Part shown: positions 1 to 8,079 of the stretch, piece by piece | Layout of the letters: the number at the start of each line of letters is the position of its first letter | Position numbering within the stretch: the stretch's first letter is position 1 | Made by a program: the position numbers and the translations under genes | The notes under the pieces: generated by a model | The model's input: only the letters and a program-made list of their open reading frames with translations | What the model was told of the DNA's origin: nothing | The model's database searches: none | NCBI GenBank assembly: GCA_016290175.1 | Contig: JAEETD010000023.1 | Span: forward strand, 1-38,717 | Source: Prevotella sp. | Lineage (GTDB): Bacteria; Bacteroidota; Bacteroidia; Bacteroidales; Bacteroidaceae | Reading direction: 5' to 3' | Length of the DNA: 38,717 bases

Positions 1-105
1 CTCCACTTTTTCTCGACTGTCACGGATGGCGAACTCTGGATGCCCAAAGAGTGGACAAAGATAAAGCGCTGGGTGAACGGGAAAAAGACTTATAGGAAGA
101 ATTGA
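1..105 (+). CDS. 3' end of a secreted-protein paralogue (partial)
   Basis: An open frame enters from the left edge and stops at TGA 103-105, leaving the last 34 residues. They align without gaps to residues about 335-370 of the next gene: both have L-H-x-x-S, then W-x-P-K-E-W-x-K-I-K, then N-G-K and Y-x-K. This gene is therefore a tandem paralogue of its neighbour. It stops where the neighbour continues into a DUF4251 domain, so it lacks that domain. The function of the shared region is unknown. The paralogy is seen directly; that the missing part resembles the neighbour's N-terminal half is inference. Confidence 0.75.
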   Translation, partial: LHFFSTVTDGELWMPKEWTKIKRWVNGKKTYRKN

Positions 106-155
106 AGATTGAACATTGAAGATTGAAGATTGAACATTGAAGATTGAACATTGAA
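101..155. repeat. Short AT-rich tandem repeat (GAAGATTGAACATT type)
   Basis: Alternating copies of GAAGATT and GAACATT fill the gap between the two paralogous genes and begin at the stop codon of the first. The repeat gives stop codons in several frames. It also creates a spurious in-frame TTG at 144 upstream of the next gene's likely ATG. It resembles in style the GTGAATAGTGA repeats near 31.06, 33.56 and 37.4 kb. Confidence 0.85.
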
Positions 156-167
156 ATCCCATACATC

Positions 168-1688
168 ATGAACAGACTATATACATTATTATATATTGCG
201 GCGCTGACAACGACGGCACTGGCGCAAAACTGGGCCGAGGCAACGAACCAGCGCCTCAGCCAGCTCGAAGAAAACCTGCAGAAGCAGGGCTATACGATCT
301 ATGCCAGTCAGTCGAACACCGATGGCCTCAGCATCACACACAGTTGGAACATTACGATGCGCGTACATGGTCTGCCTAACACCTTAAAGCCCATGCCGGA
401 CAGCATCATAGTCCAGCGACAGGAGCGACTGGCGAAAGCCCTCGACACCATCCGCGTGGTGTTTACCGATCTGAGCAAGGAGGCGACGGAGAGCCAGATG
501 TATGAAAACCACAAGGAAGGCACCGATACCATCGATTACGTCCTGAATTTTGTGAGTCCCCAAGCCAAATACCAGCCGCCTTCCCATCCCGTTTCCCATA
601 TATTACGCTATGGTGAATGCGTTTCCGCGAATTTATTCTATCGGAAGAATGAAGACGGCTGGGATGACTGTAGGTACAATCATCTGTACAAAGAGCATCT
701 TGGCGTGGCGAATCAGGATATGAAACCTTTCGACATCGCCGCCTTCGAAGCGCATATTCAGCCTGCCCTTGCACCTGTGATGACGCTGAAAGGCGCATAC
801 AGTTGTCCTATCTATTGGCGCCACGACGCAGGGTTCAAGGACGATTCCGATGGCGGAATTCAAGTGAAATACTTCGCAGAAAGCAAGAGTGGGGCAGGTC
901 TGGCCACCGGCACACGCTACTTCATCCCAGCCCGGTATAAGGACGAGGCCAACAGGATGTTCCAGCAACTCCAATCGCTGACCCACGACTATGTCGATCA
1001 GCATCGCGACCAGTACTATCGTTATACCTCCAGATCTGAAATCCCATACCCCGATGACGAATCCCAATGGCTCGTCTATAACACCTTCAACGGTATCATG
1101 CTTCTGGGCGGAGTTTTAGGCAACGGATTCAAAAATTACACCCTCGTTTACGAACGCCGCGACGACGGCCTTCATATCCTTTCCTTCTCATCTGAGGGCT
1201 CAGCCTGGCAGCCCAAGGAATGGTATAAGATCAAGAGTTATATCAACGGCAAGCTGGTGTATCATAAAGGTGCGGAGCAGGAGGGAAAGCGTCAGGCACT
1301 GGCCGATGCCATCGCCGCCAGGAAGTGGCGCATTGATATCCGTTCGATGAGCACCATGCGCTACGGGTCGAGAACGGTGACGCCCGACTTCTATCTGGAA
1401 CTGCGAGGCGGCACGCTGCACAGCTATCTGCCCTATATGGGTCAGGCCCGTGTATCGCCTACGCTCTCACCTTCGATTGGCCTGAACTTCGAGAAGCCTG
1501 TTCTTAAATATAAGGAGAGCATGCCCAAGTCGAAGAAATACACGCAGATAGATATCGACGTCAAGACACAGGAGGACTCTTACCACTATGTGATTGAAAT
1601 CTACGACTCTGGCGAGGCGACGATCCGTGTGCAGTCGCTGAATCGTGACCCCATCAGTTTCGATGGCACAATGACATCATCCCAATAA
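168..1688 (+). CDS. Secreted protein with C-terminal DUF4251 domain
   Basis: About 506 residues. I chose ATG 168 because it begins a signal peptide (N-R-L-Y-T then a hydrophobic run, cleavage after A-L-A near residue 19); an in-frame TTG at 144 lies inside the repeat and would spoil the signal. Residues about 20-370 are an unrecognised region shared with the gene cut by the left edge. Residues about 370-506 look like DUF4251, a Bacteroidota family: S-Y-L-P-Y-M-G-Q-A near the middle, a central Y-x-x-x-I-D-I-D strand pattern and a closing I-S-F-D-G-T. The product is probably exported to the periplasm or outer membrane. The DUF4419-serpin gene begins 13 bp downstream, so the two are probably co-transcribed. 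Function is unknown. Confidence 0.8.
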   Translation: MNRLYTLLYIAALTTTALAQNWAEATNQRLSQLEENLQKQGYTIYASQSNTDGLSITHSWNITMRVHGLPNTLKPMPDSIIVQRQERLAKALDTIRVVFTDLSKEATESQMYENHKEGTDTIDYVLNFVSPQAKYQPPSHPVSHILRYGECVSANLFYRKNEDGWDDCRYNHLYKEHLGVANQDMKPFDIAAFEAHIQPALAPVMTLKGAYSCPIYWRHDAGFKDDSDGGIQVKYFAESKSGAGLATGTRYFIPARYKDEANRMFQQLQSLTHDYVDQHRDQYYRYTSRSEIPYPDDESQWLVYNTFNGIMLLGGVLGNGFKNYTLVYERRDDGLHILSFSSEGSAWQPKEWYKIKSYINGKLVYHKGAEQEGKRQALADAIAARKWRIDIRSMSTMRYGSRTVTPDFYLELRGGTLHSYLPYMGQARVSPTLSPSIGLNFEKPVLKYKESMPKSKKYTQIDIDVKTQEDSYHYVIEIYDSGEATIRVQSLNRDPISFDGTMTSSQ

Positions 1689-1701
1689 ACCCAACAACCT
1701 T

Positions 1702-4695
1702 ATGAAAAAAAGTTTTACCATCATCGCGCTGGCCCTCATCGCTAGCCTGGCGAGTGCCCAGAAAGGCATCACCTTTGAAGTTGACAAGGGCTTGCCCGCT
1801 CCCAAAGAAACCATCCCTGCGTACGACGAGCAGTGGATTGCCACACAGATTATCAACGTCTCAGGGGTGCCTCGGGAACAACACCATGTGTTGAAGACCA
1901 GTTTCGAGGGGCAACGCCTGTGTCATCTGGGCGATGACAATTTCTTCAAGTGCATGGTGCAGGCCTATGCCGACCATCACCCCCTGGTGTTGTCGCCCGA
2001 TATGGTGTGGCTCATCATCAGCCAGGGATTCTCCCGCTATGTGAATGCCCATACGGAGGAGATGCGCGATCTGTTGGTATTTCATGAGGGAAAGATGGAA
2101 CTTGTTGTCAATTCCAATAATAATATTCTCCTGCCCACTGGCGACTGGGAACGCCTGTTGAACGACTTCTCCGTCTGCATCGCCAGGAATACCAAGGGTG
2201 AGTTGGCCGACCTGATGACGGCCGACTTCACCACCACAGGCATCACCGAACGTATCGCCTCACAGGTCTCGCTGATGGATGTCGTCAAGAAGTATTTTAT
2301 CTATTCCAACATATCAGCTGCCTGCGGTATTCCCTCCATCACCCTCAAGGGCTCACCCGACGACTGGCAGAAAGTGCTCGACAAGGCCCGCTGTCTGAAG
2401 AAATACCATCTGGAGAAATGGGTTTCCGATCTTGAGCCCATCCTGAAGGAGTTTGTAGAAGCCTCTAAGGGCAAGCCCAACAGGCGGTTCTGGCAGAGCA
2501 TCGTCAAGAAGATACGTATTGACGAAATAAGGGACGAAAAAAGGGGATGTCTTCCCCCGAAGAACAGCACTCGTCTGGATGGCTGGTTCCTGAAGTTCTT
2601 CCCCAATGCGGCGGGTGAAACCGACGACAGCGTGATATGGAACGCCAAGATGCCGCAGGAGATGGTGCGTGTGGGTTTCCGGCATATACTCACTGACCCC
2701 GATACCGGTGAGCCGCTCGACACCATCCCCATGCAGTTGTGGGCAGGCTTCGTGGGTGTGGAGGAAGATGCCAAGACGCACGCCCTCACGCCCAAGATAG
2801 GCTGGCTGGCCCGCATTGCCGATGAGGAATCCGATGAAGTCGCTCGTCTGAAGGAGCAAAACAAGTATATGCAGCTCTATTTCGACATAGGTAAAGACCA
2901 GGAAGTGCCCCATGCACTCTCTAAGATGGATAGCATCCGTTCGCTGCGTCTCGACTTCTGGAAGAATCCCGTCGTTATCCCCGAATGGCTGGACAAGATC
3001 CCCATAGACAAACTCAGCATTATGGGGCAACTCACCGACGAAGAAGAGGCCCGGTTGCGCCAGCGGTTCCCTCAGGTCGAGATCAAACAATATGAGGACA
3101 TTGTCAAAGGTTTCAAGTCAGTGCCAGCAGAAGAAGGATCGAAGAAAACGAAACCCGTGAAGGCTGGTGACACGATCAGCGGCACAGTGAGTGACGAAAC
3201 CGGTTCGCTGATGGGTGCCACCGTCTGCGAGATTAATGCCAATGGACATATCGTCGAGTCAGGTATCACCGATATGAATGGTGCCTTTAAAATGAAGGTG
3301 ATAAATCCCGAAGACCGCATCCGTTTCAGTTATGTGGGTATGAAGACTGTCACCGTGCCCATCGACAAGAAGGAATACAAGATCAAGATGGAGCCGGTAC
3401 GAAGCCTATATGACTATAAATTGTTAAGGAGGCGAACCGGGTCTAGCAGCCTGCCTATTCCGAAACGAGAGGTGACTGAACTTATCGATATGTCGGAATT
3501 CGAGGGTCTCGCCATAGAGTATGAGGGAAGTGGTGTGTCGAATGAGAACAATCCGCGTGGCTACATCCCTCTGACTGACGAGGAGCAGGCTCTGGTGACG
3601 CCTGTCAATGACCTGGGTTTCAATATGTTCCGCAAAGTCGGCACCAAAAAGAGTGTCCTTCTGTCGCCTATGGGTATGACCTACGCCATCGGACTGATCA
3701 GCAACGGGGCTGACGGCGAGACAAAGAAACAGATCTACAAGGTGCTGGGCTGTGATGATACAAAAGCAGCCAACATCAATGAGTTCTGTCGCAAGATACT
3801 CACGGAGACACCGAAACTCGACAGACTGACTCAAATGGAAATCAACAACGATTTCTTCTCACACAATGGCTTTACGCCCAAGCCTGCCTTCGAGAAGATT
3901 GCTGAGGAGTATTATCACACGGAGCTCAGCAGTCTGGACTTCGGCAACTGGAAATCGGTGGACGAGATCAATCAGAAGATCAGCCAGCGTACGAACGGGA
4001 TGTTACCGAAAGTACTCGACAAGTCGAAGTTAGACCCCATGATGGGCTTCGCCCTGACGAACACCATTTATTTCAAAGGCATCTGGACGGATAAGTTCCC
4101 CAAGGCACTTACACGTGATGAGGTGTTCAAATGTGAGGACGGCAGGGAGAAAACGTTGCCGATGATGAATCAGACACACAAGTTCTACTATTCCGAGAAC
4201 GAACTCTGTCAGGCACTCTGCCTGCCTTATAGCAATGAAGCCTTTCAGATGATCATCCTGTTGCCGAAGGAAGGCAAGACCGTCAGTGACGTGGCTCAGT
4301 CGCTGATGGCTGACAACTGGCAGAGAAGCTGTGCTCAGATGAGAAAAGTCCTGGTGGATGTGAAGCTGCCCCGCTTTGAGTCGTCATCCGATGTGGTGCT
4401 CACTGATGTCATGAAGGCACTCGGCATGCCCAACGCCTTCAGCAAGGCAAAGGCTGATTTCTCCAATCTCTTCGACCTGAAAACCAACATTGGCATGATT
4501 GAGCAGATTGGCCGCATCAAAGTTGACGAAACAGGCACCGAGGCATCGGTCGCCACCCTCTTGCAAGGGCGTATTGCGGGACTGGATCTGACACCGCCAG
4601 AAAAGGTCAGCTTCTATGCCACACATCCATTCCTCTACGTCATCAGGGAGGTGTCGACGGGTGCCATTTTCTTTATTGGACAGTACATGGATTAA
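1702..4695 (+). CDS. Secreted DUF4419 / CarboxypepD_reg-like / serpin fusion
   Basis: 997 residues starting with a signal peptide (M-K-K-S-F-T, cleavage near A-S-A-Q at residue 19). Residues about 60-410 resemble DUF4419 (the M-V-W-L-I-I-S-Q-G-F stretch is typical). Residues about 490-565 look like a carboxypeptidase-regulatory-like beta domain (I-S-G-T-V-S-D then S-Y-V-G-M). Residues about 630-997 are a complete serpin. The reactive-loop hinge reads G945-T-E-A-S-V-A-T952, the small-residue pattern of inhibitory serpins, and the closing block F-Y-A-T-H-P-F-L matches the serpin signature apart from T in place of D/N. By canonical spacing P1 would be Ala959, but the loop is about four residues longer than in antitrypsin and Arg957 is nearby, so the target is uncertain. 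Serpins trap serine or cysteine proteases. This one probably acts outside the inner membrane; the DUF4419 role is unknown. Confidence 0.88.
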   Translation: MKKSFTIIALALIASLASAQKGITFEVDKGLPAPKETIPAYDEQWIATQIINVSGVPREQHHVLKTSFEGQRLCHLGDDNFFKCMVQAYADHHPLVLSPDMVWLIISQGFSRYVNAHTEEMRDLLVFHEGKMELVVNSNNNILLPTGDWERLLNDFSVCIARNTKGELADLMTADFTTTGITERIASQVSLMDVVKKYFIYSNISAACGIPSITLKGSPDDWQKVLDKARCLKKYHLEKWVSDLEPILKEFVEASKGKPNRRFWQSIVKKIRIDEIRDEKRGCLPPKNSTRLDGWFLKFFPNAAGETDDSVIWNAKMPQEMVRVGFRHILTDPDTGEPLDTIPMQLWAGFVGVEEDAKTHALTPKIGWLARIADEESDEVARLKEQNKYMQLYFDIGKDQEVPHALSKMDSIRSLRLDFWKNPVVIPEWLDKIPIDKLSIMGQLTDEEEARLRQRFPQVEIKQYEDIVKGFKSVPAEEGSKKTKPVKAGDTISGTVSDETGSLMGATVCEINANGHIVESGITDMNGAFKMKVINPEDRIRFSYVGMKTVTVPIDKKEYKIKMEPVRSLYDYKLLRRRTGSSSLPIPKREVTELIDMSEFEGLAIEYEGSGVSNENNPRGYIPLTDEEQALVTPVNDLGFNMFRKVGTKKSVLLSPMGMTYAIGLISNGADGETKKQIYKVLGCDDTKAANINEFCRKILTETPKLDRLTQMEINNDFFSHNGFTPKPAFEKIAEEYYHTELSSLDFGNWKSVDEINQKISQRTNGMLPKVLDKSKLDPMMGFALTNTIYFKGIWTDKFPKALTRDEVFKCEDGREKTLPMMNQTHKFYYSENELCQALCLPYSNEAFQMIILLPKEGKTVSDVAQSLMADNWQRSCAQMRKVLVDVKLPRFESSSDVVLTDVMKALGMPNAFSKAKADFSNLFDLKTNIGMIEQIGRIKVDETGTEASVATLLQGRIAGLDLTPPEKVSFYATHPFLYVIREVSTGAIFFIGQYMD

Positions 4696-4723
4696 TAAAT
4701 TGCAATCAAAGTAATTAAAAACA

Positions 4724-4769
4724 TTTGCAAAGGTACTCGATTTTATTCTAAAATTCGTACCTTTGCAAA
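4724..4769. promoter_or_regulatory. Perfect 13-bp inverted repeat, each arm holding a -7 box
   Basis: The left arm 4724-4736 (TTTGCAAAGGTAC) and right arm 4757-4769 (GTACCTTTGCAAA) are exact reverse complements around a 20-nt AT-rich spacer. The right arm contains TACCTTTG (4758-4765), a consensus Bacteroidota -7 box, 17 nt before the esterase ATG. The left arm holds the same box facing the serpin gene on the - strand. Neither box has a clear TTTG at -33, which suggests activator dependence or a regulator bound to the dyad. No T-run follows, so a terminator is less likely. Confidence 0.7.
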
Positions 4770-4782
4770 AATTATTGTATTT

Positions 4783-5619
4783 ATGAAAAGACTTGTATTA
4801 TTTTGTATGCTTTTCCTGCCTCTGACGGTATGGGCACAAAAGCAGTATTTCCTGCCAACGGCTTCTCCCTCAGATGACGAGAAGGACCGACCGATGATTG
4901 AGGTCTATCTGCCCCAACAGCCTAATGGCTGTGCCGTTGTGCTCTGTCCTGGCGGCGCCATGCGGTGGCTGTCGTGGGAGAGTGATGTGGTGAAGATGGC
5001 CTCGTTCCTGAACGAGCACGGTATTGCCGCCATCGGTTTGCGCTACCACCTCAATAAAGGACAGATGCCGCAGGGCATGAAAATGCCACCGATGGTAGAC
5101 GTGACGCATCCTGAAGTATTCCCGCAGGCCGATGCCAATCCGATGCATAATTCCAGCGGTGATTCCATCATCCGTCTCGCTGCTCAGGATGCCAAGGCCG
5201 CCATCCGTATGGTGAGGGAACATGCCGATGAGTGGCATATCAGCAAGAACAAGATCGGTTACCTCGGTTTCTCTGCTGGGGGCGGTGTGGTCATCGCTGC
5301 CACGATGTCAGCCGACAGTATGGAGCGTCCTGATTTCCTCTGCACCAACTTCGGCCCCTCGCTGATGCCCGTCACTGTGCAACAGGATGCACCACCTCTG
5401 CTCATTATGACCCGTGCCGACCATCCCAATGTGGCAGCTGGTCTCGTAGCCCTGTTCATGGAATGGAAGAAGGCCGGAGCCAATGCCGAACTGCACATGT
5501 ATGGCGACGGTAAAGGTCCCTACGAACTGATGCCGCAGTCGGGCGAGACCACCACTGAGACGTGGAGCACCCAGATGATTCATTGGCTGAAGGCCAAGGG
5601 CTTTATCAATAAGAAATAA
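4783..5619 (+). CDS. Secreted alpha/beta-hydrolase (esterase-like), catalytic His apparently missing
   Basis: 278 residues with a signal peptide (M-K-R-L-V-L, cleavage near V-W-A-Q, residue 18). The fold is that of bacterial acetyl-esterase/acyl-hydrolase proteins: an oxyanion loop C-P-G-G-A, nucleophile elbow G-F-S164-A-G-G and a probable acid Asp213 in R-A-D-H-P. Where relatives have G-G-H-G-F, this protein has G-D-G-K244-G-P, so the catalytic His seems to be replaced by Lys. It may be inactive, use another His, or belong to a divergent subfamily. It is transcribed from the dyad promoter region upstream and is followed after 17 nt by the acyl-CoA synthetase. Substrate unknown. Confidence 0.8.
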   Translation: MKRLVLFCMLFLPLTVWAQKQYFLPTASPSDDEKDRPMIEVYLPQQPNGCAVVLCPGGAMRWLSWESDVVKMASFLNEHGIAAIGLRYHLNKGQMPQGMKMPPMVDVTHPEVFPQADANPMHNSSGDSIIRLAAQDAKAAIRMVREHADEWHISKNKIGYLGFSAGGGVVIAATMSADSMERPDFLCTNFGPSLMPVTVQQDAPPLLIMTRADHPNVAAGLVALFMEWKKAGANAELHMYGDGKGPYELMPQSGETTTETWSTQMIHWLKAKGFINKK

Positions 5620-5636
5620 ACTAGAGACTATTAACG

Positions 5637-7256
5637 ATGAAACACTATCTTAAGACATTGGAGGAAACCGTCCGCCAACAATGGGATCAGAAAGCACTCT
5701 GTGACTACGAGGGTGACTCCTTTACGTATGCAGATGTGGCAAAAAGTATTGAACAGTTTCGGATTTTCCTGACCGATGCAGGTATTACAAAGCGCAGCAA
5801 GATCGCCATTTGTGCGCGGAACTGCGCCCGATGGGCCATGACCTTCTGGGATATCAATGTCAACGAATGCGTGGCGGTGCCCCTTTTGGCCGATTTCCAC
5901 CCCAACAGCATCTCCACCTTCACGCACCACTCCGACAGCGTACTGCTTTTCACAGACAAAGAGATATGGGAAAAACTCAATCCCGGGCAGATGCCTAACC
6001 TCCGAGCAGCCATCAACGTAAAGGACTGCTCGATGCTCTGGCATCGTGATGAGCAAGTGGCTGAGGCCTGGGAGAACCGTGAGAAGGCTTTCGCACAGAA
6101 ATATCCCACAGGTTTACCGAAGGAACAGGTTTCCTATCCTTCGGACAATATGGACAAGCTAGCCATCATCAACTACACCTCTGGAACGACTGGCAACCCC
6201 AAAGGCGTCATGCTCACCTACGGAGCCATTTCAGATACCGATGCATTTGCCAACAGCCATTTCCCCAATCAGCCCGGTGAGACCATCGTCTCGATGCTCC
6301 CTATGGCCCACATGTACGGATTGGCCATCGAGTTCATCCATCCTAACGTCGACGGTGTGACGGTCTGGTTCCTTGGCAAGACACCCTCGCCATCGACGCT
6401 GCTGAAAGCCATGCAGGAGGTGAAGCCTTATATGGTGGTCACGGTGCCGCTTGTGATGGAAAAGGTGTACGCCAATTCCATCAAGCCCGCCCTCGACAAG
6501 ATGAAATGGCTGACGGCCATACCCCAAGCCCGGAAAGCTATTTATAAGATAGTACGCAAGAAGGTGCTGGCTGCTTTTGGCGGTCAGGTGCGTGGCTTCA
6601 TCATGGGTGGTGCAGCCCTGAAGCCTGAGGTGGAGGATTGTTTCACTAAGATACACCTGCCATATACGGTGGGCTATGGGATGACGGAGGCCTGTCCGCT
6701 GCTGGGATGGGAATGGTGTGCGGATTTCGTGCCAGGTTCCTGTGGCAAGCCCGTTCACGACCTTCGCATCAATTCTGATGATCCGAGGAATGTTCCAGGT
6801 GAAATACAGGTGCGGGGTGCCAACATCACCATGGGCTATTATAAGAATCCTGAAGCCAATGCTGCCGCGTTTACCGACGACGGATGGTTCCGCACAGGCG
6901 ACTTAGGTTTGTTGGACAAAGACAACAACATCTTCATCCGAGGCCGCATCAAGTCGATGATTCTCAACTCTTCTGGCCAGAATATCTATCCTGAGGAACT
7001 GGAGGCTGTGCTGTCTGGCTGCCCATACGTGAATGAGTCGCTAGTGGTGGAGCGAAAGGGTAGGATAGTAGCTTTGGTTTATCCTGAGATACCCGATGAC
7101 TTGGATATGAATAAAAGGTCGGAGATTCCGGAACTTATCCGCACTACCGCCAACAAGTCACTTCCTGGCTACAGTAAGATCAACGAAGTGGAATTTGTTG
7201 ACGAGCCTTTTGAAAAGACGCCGAAAATGAGTATCAAGCGCTATTTGTATCGGTAG
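5637..7256 (+). CDS. Long-chain fatty acid--CoA ligase (AMP-forming)
   Basis: 539 residues. It activates a carboxylic acid with ATP to an acyl-adenylate and then to the CoA thioester. Seen motifs: the phosphate-binding loop Y-T-S-G-T-T-G-N-P-K-G near residues 178-190, Y-G-M-T-E-A near 345, the hinge G-W-F-R-T-G-D-L near 413, and a C-terminal K-T-P-K-M-S-I-K-R with the probable catalytic Lys. The length fits the FadD/AMP-binding family, slightly short of the classical 560-600. There is no signal peptide, so it is cytoplasmic. It lies 17 nt downstream of the esterase-like gene, probably in one transcript. The exact acid (long-chain fatty acid is the default for this family) cannot be read from the sequence. 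Confidence 0.88.
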   Translation: MKHYLKTLEETVRQQWDQKALCDYEGDSFTYADVAKSIEQFRIFLTDAGITKRSKIAICARNCARWAMTFWDINVNECVAVPLLADFHPNSISTFTHHSDSVLLFTDKEIWEKLNPGQMPNLRAAINVKDCSMLWHRDEQVAEAWENREKAFAQKYPTGLPKEQVSYPSDNMDKLAIINYTSGTTGNPKGVMLTYGAISDTDAFANSHFPNQPGETIVSMLPMAHMYGLAIEFIHPNVDGVTVWFLGKTPSPSTLLKAMQEVKPYMVVTVPLVMEKVYANSIKPALDKMKWLTAIPQARKAIYKIVRKKVLAAFGGQVRGFIMGGAALKPEVEDCFTKIHLPYTVGYGMTEACPLLGWEWCADFVPGSCGKPVHDLRINSDDPRNVPGEIQVRGANITMGYYKNPEANAAAFTDDGWFRTGDLGLLDKDNNIFIRGRIKSMILNSSGQNIYPEELEAVLSGCPYVNESLVVERKGRIVALVYPEIPDDLDMNKRSEIPELIRTTANKSLPGYSKINEVEFVDEPFEKTPKMSIKRYLYR

Positions 7257-7280
7257 TATACGCTATTCATAGAACAATAA

Positions 7281-7304
7281 AAGAGAGCCCCTAAAGGCTC
7301 TCTT
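7281..7304. terminator. Bidirectional hairpin terminator between acyl-CoA ligase and tRNA-Ser
   Basis: AAGAGAGCC (7281-7289) pairs with GGCTCTCTT (7296-7304) around a 6-nt loop. Read on the - strand it is followed by a T-rich tail and sits 12 nt past the tRNA, so it best serves as the tRNA terminator. Read on the + strand it lies 24 nt past the ligase stop codon. Confidence 0.8.
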
Positions 7305-7316
7305 CAAATGTTTGTG

Positions 7317-7404
7317 CGGAGAGTGAGGGATTCAAACCCCCGATACCCGAAAGGGGTATACCGGATTTCGAGTCCAGCGCGATCGATCACTCTGCCAACT
7401 CTCC
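7317..7404 (-). tRNA. tRNA-Ser (anticodon CGA)
   Basis: 88 nt, class II. The acceptor stem GGAGAGT pairs with ACTCTCC, followed by discriminator G. The anticodon stem CTGGA/TCCGG holds the loop CTCGAAA, giving anticodon CGA (codon UCG). A long variable arm with paired ATACCC and GGGTAT is typical of tRNA-Ser. CCA is not encoded (the next bases are CAC). It has its own promoter just upstream and a hairpin terminator just downstream. Confidence 0.95.
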
Positions 7405-7424
7405 AAGTTGCGCTTTTGCGGATG

Positions 7425-7456
7425 CAAAGGTAAGGAGAAAAATCGAAACTGCCAAA
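7425..7456 (-). promoter_or_regulatory. Promoter of tRNA-Ser
   Basis: On the - strand TTTG (7453-7456) is followed after 20 nt by TACCTTTG (7425-7432), a full Bacteroidota consensus. Initiation would fall about 15 nt before the mature tRNA. The -33 box lies directly after the yigZ stop codon. Confidence 0.85.
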
Positions 7457-7457
7457 T

Positions 7458-8042
7458 TTATTCAAAAGAAAGTTTCGATAATCTGCTTTTTAATTGCTCG
7501 GCCTCAGATTTTCGGATGCTTAATTTAATCTCGCAGGTATTATCGTAGGTCTGTGAGAGGATGCGGGGCTGCATCTCCTTGACGATGCGCATCACATCGT
7601 TCATCATGGGATAGGCGAACGAGTAGGTGATGACTTCCTCAATCTGACGCGTTTCAATCTCAGAATGGGCGATAGCGTCAGCAGCAGCTTCGCGATAGGC
7701 TACGATAAGACCGCTGGTACCGAGGTTCACTCCACCATAGTAGCGAACCACAACGATGAGGATATCAGTGAGTTCGTTACTGTTGATCTGTCCGAGGATG
7801 GGTTTTCCTGCGGTGCTGGAGGGCTCGCCATCGTCATTGGCACGGAAGTCTGTGCGCTCAGGGCCAAGCATATAGGCGTAGCAGACGTGACGGGCATCGT
7901 AGTATTTCTTGCGATAGCCAGCTATAAGGTCCTTAATCTCGTCGACGGTAGACACATGATGAGCGAAGGCGAGGAACTTGCTACGCTTGTCGGTGTAGTA
8001 GCCCTCGCCTCCTCTCTTGAGTGTCTTGTATTCGTCGGTCAT
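7458..8042 (-). CDS. yigZ: YigZ/IMPACT family protein
   Basis: 194 residues, the usual family length of about 200. The N-terminal UPF0029/IMPACT domain carries the conserved stretches S-K-F-L-A, D-A-R-H-V-C-Y-A-Y, D-D-G-E-P-S-S-T-A-G-K-P and V-V-R-Y-Y-G-G-V-N-L-G. The C-terminal part (from about residue 135) fits DUF1949. It is cytoplasmic. The family is linked to translation control in eukaryotes (IMPACT), but the bacterial role is poorly defined. It follows carB by 37 nt, with a strong hairpin between them that covers most of the gap just before the ATG and could limit read-through or ribosome access. Confidence 0.92.
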   Translation of the reverse strand: MTDEYKTLKRGGEGYYTDKRSKFLAFAHHVSTVDEIKDLIAGYRKKYYDARHVCYAYMLGPERTDFRANDDGEPSSTAGKPILGQINSNELTDILIVVVRYYGGVNLGTSGLIVAYREAAADAIAHSEIETRQIEEVITYSFAYPMMNDVMRIVKEMQPRILSQTYDNTCEIKLSIRKSEAEQLKSRLSKLSFE

Positions 8043-8050
8043 AACGATGA

Positions 8051-8078
8051 GATTTCCCCCGCGCTGCGGGGGGAAATC
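8051..8078. repeat. GC-rich hairpin between carB and yigZ
   Basis: GATTTCCCCC (8051-8060) pairs with GGGGGAAATC (8069-8078); an alternative pairing CCCCCGC/GCGGGGG with a 3-nt loop also exists. It starts two nt past the carB stop codon and ends 8 nt before the yigZ ATG. No T-run follows, so it is more likely an mRNA-stabilising, attenuating or repetitive palindrome than a simple terminator. Confidence 0.75.
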
Positions 8079-8079
8079 C

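Noticed and set aside
4737..4756. Invertible phase-variable promoter between the 13-bp arms
   Set aside because: The spacer is only 20 nt and no invertase gene is visible; known invertible promoters of the phylum are longer. A static dyad is simpler.
7317..7404. Insertion site at tRNA-Ser
   Set aside because: No integrase and no repeated tRNA 3' end were found beside it.
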